Positions 55,201 through 64,000 of a stretch of 64,000 bases of DNA are shown here, in pieces (position 1 is the first letter of the stretch; each line of letters begins with the position of its first letter). Source of the stretch: Herpomyces periplanetae (Eukaryota; Ascomycota; Laboulbeniomycetes; Herpomycetales; Herpomycetaceae). The position numbers and the translations under genes were made by a program. The stretch lies in contig WMKJ01000003.1 of assembly GCA_009733715.1 (NCBI GenBank), positions 186,001-250,000 of the forward strand. The letters are read 5' to 3'. The notes under the pieces are model-generated. The model was not told the origin of the DNA. It saw only the letters and a list, made by a program, of their open reading frames with translations, and ran no database searches.

Positions 55201-56932
55201 AAAGAGTGAAATGGAGGCTCGGTGTGCAATTGAAAACAAGTTAAATGAAGCAAAAAAAGATTTGAATGAGTTAAGCACAGCTCTGAGTGAATGTCGGATT
55301 AATTTAGCACAAGTAACAATGGAAAAGAATGAGTACGAAGAGCAAAAGAAACGAATGGAAGAAGAGTTAACAAAGCTTGGAAGTGAGATGACAAGTGTGC
55401 GTATGGAAGTGCAAAGCCAACTTCAAGAGCGAGAGTCCCGAATTAAAGCATTGGAAGACGAAACAAGACAGTATAAGAATCAGCAACGAATTTACGAAGC
55501 CTTAAAAACTGACAATTTCAATGCAACGGTTAATAAAAAAGTGAATGACGAAACGGCTAAAAGTGGGCCCGATCTTCGAGACGAGACGAGAGACACGCCA
55601 AGTAAAGATGAGACGAAAGAGGGGCCCGGCAGAATAGGCAAGTGCGTCGAAGAACTGTTGGAAAGCACGGATGCAAGTGTGGCAGCGTTTTCGGAGTTTA
55701 TTGATGAAAGTTGCTGTTTGCCAGAAACGGGAAGTGTTGATATAGTTTATGAAACGGAGAGAGTAAACTCGGACTTTTCAACGCAGAGGAATGGGAGAGG
55801 AGTAGACCGAGGGGAAGAGGAAGTGGCTACAATAACGGAAGGTGGGGAGATAGAGTATGCTGATGGGTTAAAGTTACCGTCTTTCGCAGCGTTTAACAAG
55901 ACAATTGAATCGTTATCGAGTTCACAGGATTCTGTATTAAGTGAACCGGAAAACCTGTCTTCTTTACCCGCAGATAAGTTGGATGATGCGGTAGACTTAG
56001 TACGGGAAAAATTTGGGGTGGTAGAGCAAAGGAACAGGGAAAGCGTGGAATGTAGACCAAATTTAAAAATACTACCAGAAACGAAGCATGATTTAACAAA
56101 GCAATCGGGATTATTTAAGGCAGACGGAACAAATAAATCGCAATTACGGTTAACTATGTCAAGCTCACCGCAGCAGGATACTGATGTATACGGTAGCGTA
56201 GGGTGTGTCGGTAAATCGAGTAAGGGGGGGGGGAAATTAGAGACAGATGAAACTGGGTACAATAATGACACAGAGAAAGTTACGGGAGCCGGACAAATAG
56301 GGAATCGAAAGCCAAATCAACGGATAGTTAGGAGTCTAACAGTACGTCGTCAAGCAGGTATATCAGATGTAACAACAAGCGGGAGACATTTACAAAATAT
56401 TAGTCGAACCTTGGGATTCGTAGCTCAGCCCTTAGGCGGAAAGCGCATGACGAGTAATGGTGTTACGAATGTAGTGGGAGCAGGGAGTAGAAGTGGGAAC
56501 GGAAGTGAAAATGTTAGCGTAGACGTGACAAAGAAACGAGTTGAGTCACCTAGCCCGGTACAGGGAAATGTGAATGGAGCAGTGTATACGAGTGGCAGTG
56601 GACCTACGACTAAGCGTATACGTTTAGCAGCCAAAACAAGCGTTAGTGGAGCGCGTCATACGGACGTAGATTTACGCAGTGCCCACACGGCGGATAAAGG
56701 GGGTAACAAGCAGGCGACATTATCCGGTAAAGCAAACGAAGAGTGTACAAGCGTCAATGGCCGACGATCCAGCGTGATAAGTGAGGAAATTTCACAACAC
56801 CTGCACCAGCGTAATATTTTGTCCGTTGCTGCTACGCCTAGCACGGAGCGTAGATCACGAGTTACCAAGTCACAACGATATGCCGAACGCTTTAGTCGCG
56901 CCACTACCACAGCACACACGCCCGTAACATGA
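52229..56932 (+). CDS. Large uncharacterised coiled-coil protein
   Basis: An intronless frame of 1567 residues from ATG 52229 (context AACCATGG). Residues 1-350 are Ser/Asn/Pro-rich and disordered. From about 351 to 1100 the sequence is almost continuous coiled coil, with Lys/Glu/Leu heptads (QLNKSLQDKERERHRLEVAE, VRSNQLENRKKYEEELIKSK). One break occurs near 600-650, where ACPGCNEIL holds a CxxC pair, so the rod may have a hinge. The last 450 residues are disordered and basic, with TKRIRLAAK as a possible nuclear signal. I do not recognise an orthologue. The shape fits a spindle, kinetochore, meiotic-axis or cytoskeletal tether. SMC and myosin are excluded because there are no Walker or motor motifs. 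A 10-G run at 56224-56233 lies in the coding frame. Confidence 0.75.
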   Translation: MAKKTDQPDQLISLVGSIDTVPRHTNPAEPQDMNKSFSPPVFQDVSTKNLTGASNKSDVGSNFKFAKVTNVPRNFFQRNISGGQKPSPDKLSGNDLDDMYLTNATTSNDSQCPEVKLVGSQTSISTKENSSNFSSSEKLLSNTQSNEKLVPSGKFYENITISTHPIATKDVDEIGKVHKKEESKINRRKPALRFATPLLDIVGASDRPNKTPPSANLTAHLLSNEKSQSRQTKPLSDLSKSTLAQKETILVDVLKNLPPQTSLKENISAANPMEQFSTMSKPLFENQDANRLTRNPERINKVNEIASESSPLRVRSSIEPNIKHQPANTEKTIGNSNGNFGVSSSSMSMFMNFMSWKCHQEDQLNKSLQDKERERHRLEVAELVETKQNLMVELASLSQAHKNVVKDLEQVRSNQLENRKKYEEELIKSKKIADFASEFQLDLTKIRAEYSELKHRYEELFTEKNSLVRENTRAIDNLEQQAGAISKLKLLASECMTRAKREIEEWQKKALVNEAALKEKSMALKTFQDNQNTLEEKLATNERLMEKMMGELVHGFTETRQKFDKAMEDIDKKVDSGTVHEVASGLGQLIESLKLVQTGANEKFWPVIQGMSTSLEKLPLDLTRLYETRKACPGCNEILVIKDQLVELQKCLIDNQGLQEKLSEAKSQISALQSQIQAKEEEIAECNATKVVGSQREVELLLQINGMQKKISEAQTRESILGQRLEELKVCEIELNESRIELAKVQLMGEEDKKRLKVLEEGIDSLKCEKGELEASASKVKEEFERTKECLNQAINERNKLKQEHENELDNMRNKLSREANRLRQEQAAEFENKIYKMMQQNKMMESRYEEKIVEIQQQINEVDTLLDIKTKEGCGNGKTIDMIENSTEIGIRLKRIFEGYSTAKLEAEKEWMDKLEMEKQQSTELVQRVEQLRSVIQGMDSHGKEQVRRLKEQEERNRNLEGSLEKERVNSEEKRREAEKLMDEFKTRIIKSEMEARCAIENKLNEAKKDLNELSTALSECRINLAQVTMEKNEYEEQKKRMEEELTKLGSEMTSVRMEVQSQLQERESRIKALEDETRQYKNQQRIYEALKTDNFNATVNKKVNDETAKSGPDLRDETRDTPSKDETKEGPGRIGKCVEELLESTDASVAAFSEFIDESCCLPETGSVDIVYETERVNSDFSTQRNGRGVDRGEEEVATITEGGEIEYADGLKLPSFAAFNKTIESLSSSQDSVLSEPENLSSLPADKLDDAVDLVREKFGVVEQRNRESVECRPNLKILPETKHDLTKQSGLFKADGTNKSQLRLTMSSSPQQDTDVYGSVGCVGKSSKGGGKLETDETGYNNDTEKVTGAGQIGNRKPNQRIVRSLTVRRQAGISDVTTSGRHLQNISRTLGFVAQPLGGKRMTSNGVTNVVGAGSRSGNGSENVSVDVTKKRVESPSPVQGNVNGAVYTSGSGPTTKRIRLAAKTSVSGARHTDVDLRSAHTADKGGNKQATLSGKANEECTSVNGRRSSVISEEISQHLHQRNILSVAATPSTERRSRVTKSQRYAERFSRATTTAHTPVT

Positions 56933-58046
56933 TACACGGGCGATCGCACGCACGTACGCACGTGTAGAGTAGACGTAAGCTTGAATATCAGTATTAACAT
57001 GAGCATTAGTATTAGCCGTAATGCAGGATAAAATCAGCTATTTTCGCCATGTCCTATTTCGTCCTTCTCTTCCTACGCGGGCACACACACACGCGAACTT
57101 TGCATGTATATACCCCCCCGCACACACAACTCGACATTGCCAGTGCGCCTACCGCACAATTACTTTTTTCGTTCCATGAATAGAACGTGTCGTTTAACTA
57201 TAGATTATGTATCCGTGCGGTGTATATGCGTACACACTCGCTCGCACATATCAGCAAATAGGCTTGCTAAGCGTGACCACGTCTTTACTTACCCACAGGA
57301 TCATACTTTAACATGCTCAATGGACCGTGCGATCTCGCGCGTCGCACTGTATAAAAGTAGCCTGTACGCGCCATGGAAATTAAGCGAACGGCGATTGAAC
57401 CGGATTTTCCTGTTAATCAACGTGTAAGTGCGCGTACGAGCACTCACGTATAACGTTAATAAAGAATGGCACATTGTGGTGATGGTAATAGTACTTGCAA
57501 GGGTTGTGGGAAGCAGTTTAGTCACAGCTCTGTGCACAACCCGCGAGGTGGAGCTTACCACTTTTTTTGCTCATACTTCCACGATTCGCAGCCCAGACTC
57601 ACTGTGTTAAATTCCACTACAACGCAACTGATAAAAAGCACAGAATCGAGAATGTGACTCACGAAACGTGGGTCTGGCCCAGCGAGCTGGCCTACATACT
57701 ACTTTGAACATTATTAGCTAAGCGGAGGTTAAGAGCAGGAGCCGCTCATGTTGAAGATGGGGATAGATACTTTATGAAAATAACGTGCTCTTGAGTACTT
57801 GCAAAATGTTAAACGGAACAAAATCTAATTAGCGCACATTAACGACATGTTGTTAAGTAAAAACAGGAGAGGGAGGATAAATACACACAAGATTGTACGC
57901 TGGACGTCAGTATAGCACGCTGCAGCTTTCAGAGTTAAAATACTTCTGTGCAGATTGCCCGGGATGGCAGGTTAAGAGTGCGCTCTCATTTCAGTATATG
58001 GGTAAAGGGAATTAGGAGATGTACACACATATACGTTTCAAGATGG
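56933..58046. other. Convergent 3' spacer between coiled-coil and Scp160-like genes
   Basis: This 1.1 kb receives the 3' ends of two large genes that face each other. It is somewhat richer in CG and AC dinucleotide alternation near 57060-57125 and contains a GGCCCAGCGAGCTGGCC hairpin at about 57676-57692. Short open frames here are shadows or chance. No gene is assigned. Confidence 0.4.
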
Positions 58047-61000
58047 CTATCGTGATTTAATCAAATCAAGAATCACATCGCGTGCTGTAATAACATTTGC
58101 ACGTTTGCCTGTAATGACGACAGGATGCCGTGTATCTCTATAACGAGGTACTTGAATGCTAGTTGACGTATCGGAACGAATTTCGTTAATCTTACTACCT
58201 TGATGACCAACGATTATACGGTATGTCGATGGATCAGTCAGGTAGAGTTTTCCAGTGAAACGTTCCTTATTCGCTTCGGCAATAATACCATGCAAGTATT
58301 GCATGGCATTATCTAAATTGCTGGTAGTACCGCGCAGAGTCCACAAATGATCGTTAACGGGATTTCCATCGGATGAAACGTTATAAGCGCATAACTCCCA
58401 CTTATACGAATGTCTTTCAGATCCTACTTGTTCCTCTTCAATAACGGTTTCCCGCTCCTCAGCAGGGGGATGGACCTGTCGTTTCTTCTGGTAAGATGCA
58501 TTGGCCGATGCAGTAGAGTCGCCATTGTTAATATCCAGTATAACATTAAACTGACGCTTTAACTTGCTGACAATTCGACCATTATCCCAAACGCGAGGGT
58601 AAACGTTACCAGGAACGCTAAGCTCACGAGACTTATTTGAAGCTAATATTTCGGCAATATGTTCTTCACATGCTTTCACATTATCCGGTAACCCAGTGAT
58701 CTTGATTAGCGAACGATCTTCTTGATCGCTATCTAAACGAGGAATGTGAATTGAGACATTGTATTCGGATTCTATGCGACGACGATTTTCTCCATTAAAA
58801 CCGATTAACAGACCGTGTAAATCGGACGGTACACTGATATCTTCCCTAACCTGACTTTCTCGTTTATGCACTTCCTCCAAGATTTCGTCGATGATTTTAT
58901 TGACTACGCACTCACTACCTTCTACGCGTATGGTATTGTCCGTTGTATCGTGATTAGGGAACTTGACCATTCTTGAACATTCTCGGGGGTCAGAAGGGCC
59001 TCCTGCTTTCATGATGATACTACGAATTTTTGAACCGCCAGCACCAATCAAAGCCTTGTGATGACTTCGGTCGACCTGTATGTTTCGAGACACGGTTGAA
59101 TCAAAGACCTGGGCCATTTCCGAAAGAATTTTTTTGGCACTTTCTACTTGCTCTCGCGTTCCCTTAATACGAATATCGACACGGTTGTTAATGTTGGCCT
59201 GGTTTGGAACTGAATTCGATGTGTGTGTAGTTGCATCATCTTTCACGTTAGGAATAATGATTTGGGCGCCAGTTTCTGCGCGTAATGTATCCAAAGTTCG
59301 GCCCCCTGGTCCAATAATTGAGGGAATTTGACTTGCGGCAACACATACATTGGCTGTATGCGAATTGTCGATGATATACTGTAGCAGGCTTAACAATTCA
59401 GAACGTGCTTCTTCGGCACCTTTACAAGGTCCCTTTATTGTGACAATATCTGAAGTTGGCTGAGCCTGTTTACTGCTCAGGTCAGAAGTTTCATCTCGTA
59501 AGGAAGATTCATCATCGTCTTCGCGACCACGTAGACTACTACGTGGAAAGTTGATCCAAACGTTGTAGCGGGTCTGAAGTCGATTGACTATACTACCCTT
59601 ACTCCCAATAAGTTCACGATGATATTGAGGGTCCACCTTAATGGTAAAGGTAACATTGTCCTCTAACTTCTTTGCTAAAGCCAGAATGTGAGCTTTGGCT
59701 TTGTTAGCCTTCGCCTTAGGGCCTTTCAGTTCAACATGCCCATCGCTAACGCGAATTTCCACGTCGAATTCCTCATTCAACCGTTTAATATTCTGACCTT
59801 GCTTTCCAATTAATACGTTAACAAACTTTTGAGGAAAGTCAAACACAAGTGTATAACTTCGTTCCAAATCTTCCAATTTCTGCTGTTGTACAAAATCGAT
59901 CAAACGTGGTTCCAAGTCAGTAACAATGTTTTCTGGACCGCGCAGCACGTAAACACACATGCCGGAAGACGTATTCGATTCGTTTGAAGTGGACTCGACG
60001 CTTAATAAACCTTTTGTGTCAACGAAGATTTGGGGAGGAATTTGATCCGGTTGATTACCTTTGTATTGATCTTTAACGAATTTTTCAATTTTGGAGGAAT
60101 ATTTCTGGGGGGCCTGTATTGTACGAGTAGTAATGCACGGATGATCTTCGACGATTTTAGCGACGCTTTTCTTAGCCTTTTCGAGCGCTTCACTAAATGC
60201 AAAAATTTCAGAGTGCGTAGGCTTGTAACGTGGAGCGGAAAAATCATCAATCTGGTTAGGATCTTCATAAACTAACATAAGGTGGCCCGATTCATCATTT
60301 TCGTCGGGAAAGATACATTGAACACCTAGTTGACTACGGAGTTTAGGGGCGACCGATTCACGTAAATAATGGTGAAAAAAAGGGCTAATGGGTAGAGTGG
60401 AAACACGAGAAGGAGGAAAACCGCTAATAAGGCCCATAATATCGACGCGCGCGCGATGTGAATTACGCACGGAATCCGAATAAACTTCCCATGCACAAGG
60501 ATCGTCGTAGGAAGTGGGCAATACAATAAATGCATTATATTCTTGTTCCAACTTGGAAATCAAATGTCGCTCGTAGAGGTAACGGGTCAAGTTATGAGCG
60601 TGTTGTTGAGAGTTCGAGTGCTCTCGGGCAACATCGACAGTTGTCATGGCCATGCGACAAGCCAAATCCAAGACTTTGTTAGTCGCAGACTGTAGCTTAT
60701 GGCGGGGACCGACGACAGTAACAAGTTCATCATCCTTTGCAGTGGGTAGTAAGGCAGTACACCCTGTTTCGGACATGAAATCAGCAAGGGATATACCACG
60801 TTCTCCAATAATGAATTGATGGCGACCTCGCTCGACTTGGACCTGATCCGAAGCTAAATCCTTCTTAAGTCGTTCGCATAAACGTTCTAGAGAAGATTTT
60901 GCAGCGTTGGTTGCATCGCGTTTACCATGAATAACGATAGGAGGATGACACCGTGAAGGTTCAAAGTTAGAAAGACAGTATGGTCGAGAGGATGGAACGA

Positions 61001-62357
61001 CACCAGCAGGGGGTGTAGCTGAGTGGATAAAGGTTGATTCAAGAGGCGGAACGATGATGGAGACATCGTGTTGATTTTGAATGTTATCAACTTCTTGGGA
61101 AAGAAAAGGATAATACTCCAGGGGAACATCTCGCAAGTTAAAACTGAGATGAGAAGTTTTTTCATCAACGATACTTTGTATCTCACGCTGAGCCATCATT
61201 AAAGAAATGGGGTCACCTTCGATATCTACTCGTATCATATCAGTATCGGAGAGAGGTTCATTAACATCCCGGGCACGAGGAATATGTATTTTAGCACCGG
61301 TACGCAAGCTAATGCCGTGAATAGTATTTCCGAGTTTCCCTACAATATGAGGGCGTACGGTAGCGGGGATTTCCATTTGAATGGTTTTTCTAACACCGAT
61401 TTGAGCAGCAACATCTTTCAATGTTTGATGTACAGCTTTGGCGGGGCCGTCACCTTGGATAATTAAACTATTAGCAGGACCAGGTTTAATGGTAATATGG
61501 GCTTGTGAACGTTGATTTATGGCACTGATAATTTCGTTAATGCTTTTTTTAAGTTTCTCCTGGGGTAAGATTTGCTTGGGAAAGAGTTGGATATGATCGG
61601 TGTAACGACCGGGTAAACTAAGAGTCTGACCGTTGGAACCGTTAGCGGTGACGGAGACAGGAGGTTGAGACTGAGGGAGAGGTGGCATAAGCGATGAAGA
61701 GTCTGAGGGTGCGGAGAAGGGAGGAGGCGAAGAGGAGATATTTCGATTAGCGATAGGATCAGAGTTGGATGAAGAAATTGGAGGGTTTAATGGAGCGGAA
61801 GGGGGGGGTTCGAAATTTCGACGTTTTCCCCAAGCGGAAGAGACACCGGAAATACGAGGTTTAACGGAGCCCAATGCGGGAAAAGCTTCGTTAGATTTAA
61901 CATCGAGGGCGGATGAGGGATTTTGAGAGATGACATTTGAGTAACATGACAAGGAATCGGGAGCGGTACTGGAACACGAAGAAGAGGAAGAAAAAGAGGA
62001 CGCAGACGAAGCAACGGTAGGAGCGGGATGATTATTATTTGTAGGTAAAGTTGAAATGGGATCTGAAGAGTTTAGGGAATCTAGGGAATCATTTGAAGTT
62101 ACGCTAGACTGAGGAGGAAGTGGAGGGGGCGGAGGGGGAGGGAAACTATCTTGGTTTGAAGAAGGGGGAGGAGGAGATGGAGATGGAGGCTGCGTAGGCT
62201 GAGGAGGGGGAGGGGGAGGAGGAGGAGAAGTGATGAAGGTAGCTGAGGGGGGAGGATGAGCAACATCTTCATCATCAACGATATCTTCAACAGTGGGTTG
62301 AAGATTTTCGTTAGCAACACGAGCCGGAAAAGGGCCTGCTGACGCTTTGATAGACAT
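58047..62357 (-). CDS. SCP160: Multi-KH-domain RNA-binding protein (Scp160/vigilin)
   Basis: An intronless frame of 1436 residues. I start at ATG 62357 (MSIKASAG); the frame extends upstream, where it becomes a low-complexity hydrophobic stretch that I treat as untranslated. The N-terminus is Pro/Ser-rich (long PPPPPP runs). At least eight KH domains with the GxxG loop follow: VGKLGNTI, IGERGISL, IGKQGQNI, IGSKGSIV, IGPGGRTL, IGAGGSKI, IGFNGENR and VGHQGSKI, plus degenerate ones. Vigilin/Scp160 (1222 residues in yeast) sits on ER-bound polysomes and links mRNAs, tRNA supply and chromosome segregation. The array order and the VGHQGSKINEIR terminus fit the family. An 8-base G/C run at 61801-61808 sits in the coding frame. 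No disruptive change is seen. Confidence 0.93.
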   Translation of the reverse strand: MSIKASAGPFPARVANENLQPTVEDIVDDEDVAHPPPSATFITSPPPPPPPPQPTQPPSPSPPPPSSNQDSFPPPPPPPLPPQSSVTSNDSLDSLNSSDPISTLPTNNNHPAPTVASSASSFSSSSSCSSTAPDSLSCYSNVISQNPSSALDVKSNEAFPALGSVKPRISGVSSAWGKRRNFEPPPSAPLNPPISSSNSDPIANRNISSSPPPFSAPSDSSSLMPPLPQSQPPVSVTANGSNGQTLSLPGRYTDHIQLFPKQILPQEKLKKSINEIISAINQRSQAHITIKPGPANSLIIQGDGPAKAVHQTLKDVAAQIGVRKTIQMEIPATVRPHIVGKLGNTIHGISLRTGAKIHIPRARDVNEPLSDTDMIRVDIEGDPISLMMAQREIQSIVDEKTSHLSFNLRDVPLEYYPFLSQEVDNIQNQHDVSIIVPPLESTFIHSATPPAGVVPSSRPYCLSNFEPSRCHPPIVIHGKRDATNAAKSSLERLCERLKKDLASDQVQVERGRHQFIIGERGISLADFMSETGCTALLPTAKDDELVTVVGPRHKLQSATNKVLDLACRMAMTTVDVAREHSNSQQHAHNLTRYLYERHLISKLEQEYNAFIVLPTSYDDPCAWEVYSDSVRNSHRARVDIMGLISGFPPSRVSTLPISPFFHHYLRESVAPKLRSQLGVQCIFPDENDESGHLMLVYEDPNQIDDFSAPRYKPTHSEIFAFSEALEKAKKSVAKIVEDHPCITTRTIQAPQKYSSKIEKFVKDQYKGNQPDQIPPQIFVDTKGLLSVESTSNESNTSSGMCVYVLRGPENIVTDLEPRLIDFVQQQKLEDLERSYTLVFDFPQKFVNVLIGKQGQNIKRLNEEFDVEIRVSDGHVELKGPKAKANKAKAHILALAKKLEDNVTFTIKVDPQYHRELIGSKGSIVNRLQTRYNVWINFPRSSLRGREDDDESSLRDETSDLSSKQAQPTSDIVTIKGPCKGAEEARSELLSLLQYIIDNSHTANVCVAASQIPSIIGPGGRTLDTLRAETGAQIIIPNVKDDATTHTSNSVPNQANINNRVDIRIKGTREQVESAKKILSEMAQVFDSTVSRNIQVDRSHHKALIGAGGSKIRSIIMKAGGPSDPRECSRMVKFPNHDTTDNTIRVEGSECVVNKIIDEILEEVHKRESQVREDISVPSDLHGLLIGFNGENRRRIESEYNVSIHIPRLDSDQEDRSLIKITGLPDNVKACEEHIAEILASNKSRELSVPGNVYPRVWDNGRIVSKLKRQFNVILDINNGDSTASANASYQKKRQVHPPAEERETVIEEEQVGSERHSYKWELCAYNVSSDGNPVNDHLWTLRGTTSNLDNAMQYLHGIIAEANKERFTGKLYLTDPSTYRIIVGHQGSKINEIRSDTSTSIQVPRYRDTRHPVVITGKRANVITARDVILDLIKSR

Positions 62358-63283
62358 TTCACGCGGGTAAAGAGTATATAAAGGGGAAAAAAGTATTAAG
62401 AGGTTACCGAAATATTTATTTGGATAAGGAATAATCAGAGCAACAAGGCAAACAGTGATAAATCTAGGGACGATATAAATGATAACGAGAACGATATAAG
62501 GATGAATGGGGAAGAATGGGGAGAAAAAAACCGTTAGAATGATAGCGGTGATGAAAGAGACAGAGACGGCCACAGTGTTAACGGGAAGCGGCGGTACGCA
62601 GGGAAAGGGATTTTTAAACGTGTGATAAAATATGAAAAGGAAATGGAAAGGATGAAGAGAATGATGAAATAAAAGGCCAGGAAAAAAAAGGGAGCCGTAA
62701 CTAAGTGTACAGAGGTGAAATGCAAAATATGAAGTGGTAATATTTTAAAAAAAATTCTGATGAATTGTGGGAAACGCCAGCGAGAAACGACCAAAAAATG
62801 AAGAAAAGGCCGTGCTGAGTAAACACTATGAATAAGCAGGTCTGAGGGATCAGGTGAGGGTCAGGTGATGGGCTTGGGGTGTGGTGGAGAGGACGGGGAA
62901 AAGTTCATGTGCAAGGGAATTTTGGGAATGGTCAAGAGAGATTGTGGGAATGCAGAGAGACAAATGGAAATGTCAAGGTTGCGGAGAAAGTAGAATTGGA
63001 ATGGGATTATGGGCTGGTGATTGTGGATTCGGGGGTTTAAGAGATGGGGTGGTGATGGAGAGTATAAATGTAAATTAGGGGGAGTATACAAGTGGGATGA
63101 AATGATGTGGTATGTCAAGGTATGGATTGATTGATTATCGGACTGATGAATTGAAAAGTTTATTTTGAAGGAAGGGAGAAACATTAGAGTTAGGGTATGC
63201 TAAGGCCAATCTCATGGTAAACACGGGATAAAAAAAGTCGACGAGGATACGATACACTATCAGACACCTACGGGATTAATCAA
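62358..63283. other. Spacer between Scp160-like and SPT6 genes
   Basis: About 925 bases upstream of the Scp160-like ATG and downstream of the SPT6 stop. The minus strand is T/C-rich near the start codon, as in other leaders here. The + strand is G-rich around 62840-63070. No gene is recognised. Confidence 0.4.
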
Positions 63284-64000
63284 TTAATGAGGATAAGGGC
63301 TAACATGACTACGGGATGCTAAGATAGATGGCATGCTCATTCCAGCAGCGCCTACGGCAGGATTAGGAGTTCCACTACCCGGTGGTGGAGGTGGAGGTAC
63401 AGCAGCAGACTTTTTAACGGTCAAACTGTTCTGAAAGAGCAACTTAAAGCCATTCTTCAGAGCACGCATATCCGGGTAAGCATGTTTTTGCAATTCAAAA
63501 GCATTGGGAACAACTTTAACGGACCAATTACACTGAGGAGCTGTACGGCCAGGCTTGAAACAAAGGTAAAAGTAACCCGGAAACTTTGGATTAATGCAAA
63601 AAGCGTAATTGGAACGTTTGGGATTAGCTTCAGTATACGTTTCAAGCCATTGCTCAGTTTGAGCTTTACTCGAATTCAAGTACTTCTCATCGGTCATCAT
63701 TTCATCAACCTTTTTAGCCATGGCTTTAACATGATTAACGATTAACTCGTCCAAATCGCTATATGTATACTTTCCTATTTTCAAGGTTTTTCCAAGACTA
63801 TATTCATTCTCTTTATCTAATTCGAGAATATCGATATGTTGATACACCATATCGCCTACTTTCCACGTTGCAACAAGATGGTCCAGACCCTTTGAACTTG
63901 GTCGAATTATAACATCGCCGCGACCATGAGATCCAAGATACTCTTCGGCTTGAGCTGAATTAAAAGGTTTAAAAAGCGGGTGATTAATGACACGTTGAGC
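63284..64000 (-). CDS. SPT6: Transcription elongation factor Spt6, C-terminal part (partial)
   Basis: The frame runs off the right edge; 238 residues up to the stop codon are visible. They are the tandem SH2 module: AQAEEYLG, then [22 protein letters not shown] holding the phosphate-binding Arg, [83 protein letters not shown] and [17 protein letters not shown]. These are among the most conserved blocks of Spt6. The SH2 pair binds the phosphorylated linker of Rpb1. Spt6 is a histone chaperone that travels with RNA polymerase II in the nucleus. A short Pro/Gly/Ser tail ([11 protein letters not shown]) ends the protein. The S1, YqgF, helix-hairpin-helix and acidic domains lie outside the window. 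Confidence 0.97.
   Translation of the reverse strand, partial: AQRVINHPLFKPFNSAQAEEYLGSHGRGDVIIRPSSKGLDHLVATWKVGDMVYQHIDILELDKENEYSLGKTLKIGKYTYSDLDELIVNHVKAMAKKVDEMMTDEKYLNSSKAQTEQWLETYTEANPKRSNYAFCINPKFPGYFYLCFKPGRTAPQCNWSVKVVPNAFELQKHAYPDMRALKNGFKLLFQNSLTVKKSAAVPPPPPPGSGTPNPAVGAAGMSMPSILASRSHVSPYPH

Noticed and set aside
55747-56271. 174-codon minus-strand frame
   Set aside because: It is antisense to the coiled-coil gene and has a skewed Ser/Pro/Leu composition.
57466-57657. Cys/His-containing 63-codon frame, zinc-finger-like
   Set aside because: Cys and His spacing does not match a known finger and the frame lies in a convergent 3' spacer.
62358-62573. Hydrophobic N-terminal extension of the Scp160-like protein
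   Set aside because: The extension begins at a non-ATG codon and reads as Ile/Val/Phe-rich leader; KH proteins of this family are not membrane-anchored by an N-terminal helix, and ATG 62357 is a sound start.

Overview
The window is eukaryotic nuclear DNA, almost certainly fungal. Genes carry short spliceosomal introns (about 50-250 bases) with GTAAGT-like donors and, in one case, a perfect TACTAAC branch site. The set includes fungal-type proteins: an Lsb5-like VHS/GAT protein with an NPF motif, an Slt2/MpkA-class MAP kinase, an Scp160-like multi-KH protein, Tom70, an Abz2-like aminodeoxychorismate lyase and a Bud2/Cla2-like RasGAP. Base composition is moderately AT-rich. I cannot place the species from sequence alone; nothing here excludes an early-diverging fungal lineage.

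Layout. 1-771 (+) is the 3' end of an Hbs1-like GTPase gene. 772-8904 is an 8 kb gene-poor stretch: a long purine-rich section, a TCCCG-rich island, then a pyrimidine-rich leader. 8905-15099 (+) is a giant intronless RasGAP. 15361-18504 (-) holds an HD-domain nucleotidase and eIF3i. 20661-24017 (+) is a trifunctional C1-THF synthase with a mitochondrial presequence, followed by a tRNA-Thr(UGU) with a 94-base GC-rich intron. 25048-31035 (-) holds the cell-wall-integrity MAP kinase, an ADC lyase and ribosomal protein uS2 (RPSA/Rps0). A mitochondrial uS15 gene diverges from uS2. Tom70 (-) and MTAP (+) form a second divergent pair. A decayed succinate-semialdehyde dehydrogenase pseudogene lies tail-to-tail with MTAP. 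Then come actin-capping protein alpha (eight exons), two uncharacterised proteins, the Lsb5-like gene (+), a DHA2-type MFS transporter (-), a 1567-residue coiled-coil protein (+), the Scp160/vigilin homologue (-) and the C-terminus of Spt6 (-) running off the right edge.

Most genes are single-copy housekeeping functions: translation and its surveillance (Hbs1, eIF3i, uS2, uS15m, Scp160, tRNA-Thr), one-carbon/folate and methionine salvage (C1-THF synthase, ADC lyase, MTAP), polarity, cell wall and actin (Bud2-like RasGAP, Slt2-like MAPK, capping protein, Lsb5-like), mitochondrial import and transcription elongation. I see no operon-like or defence-like cluster, no retroelement or virus-like element and no CRISPR. 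The items most worth follow-up are three large or medium proteins I cannot name, 12- and 19-base microexons, the long structured tRNA intron, the strand-skewed desert and the young pseudogene. Gene models were spliced by hand: each joined frame is open and keeps family alignment, but no transcript evidence was available.
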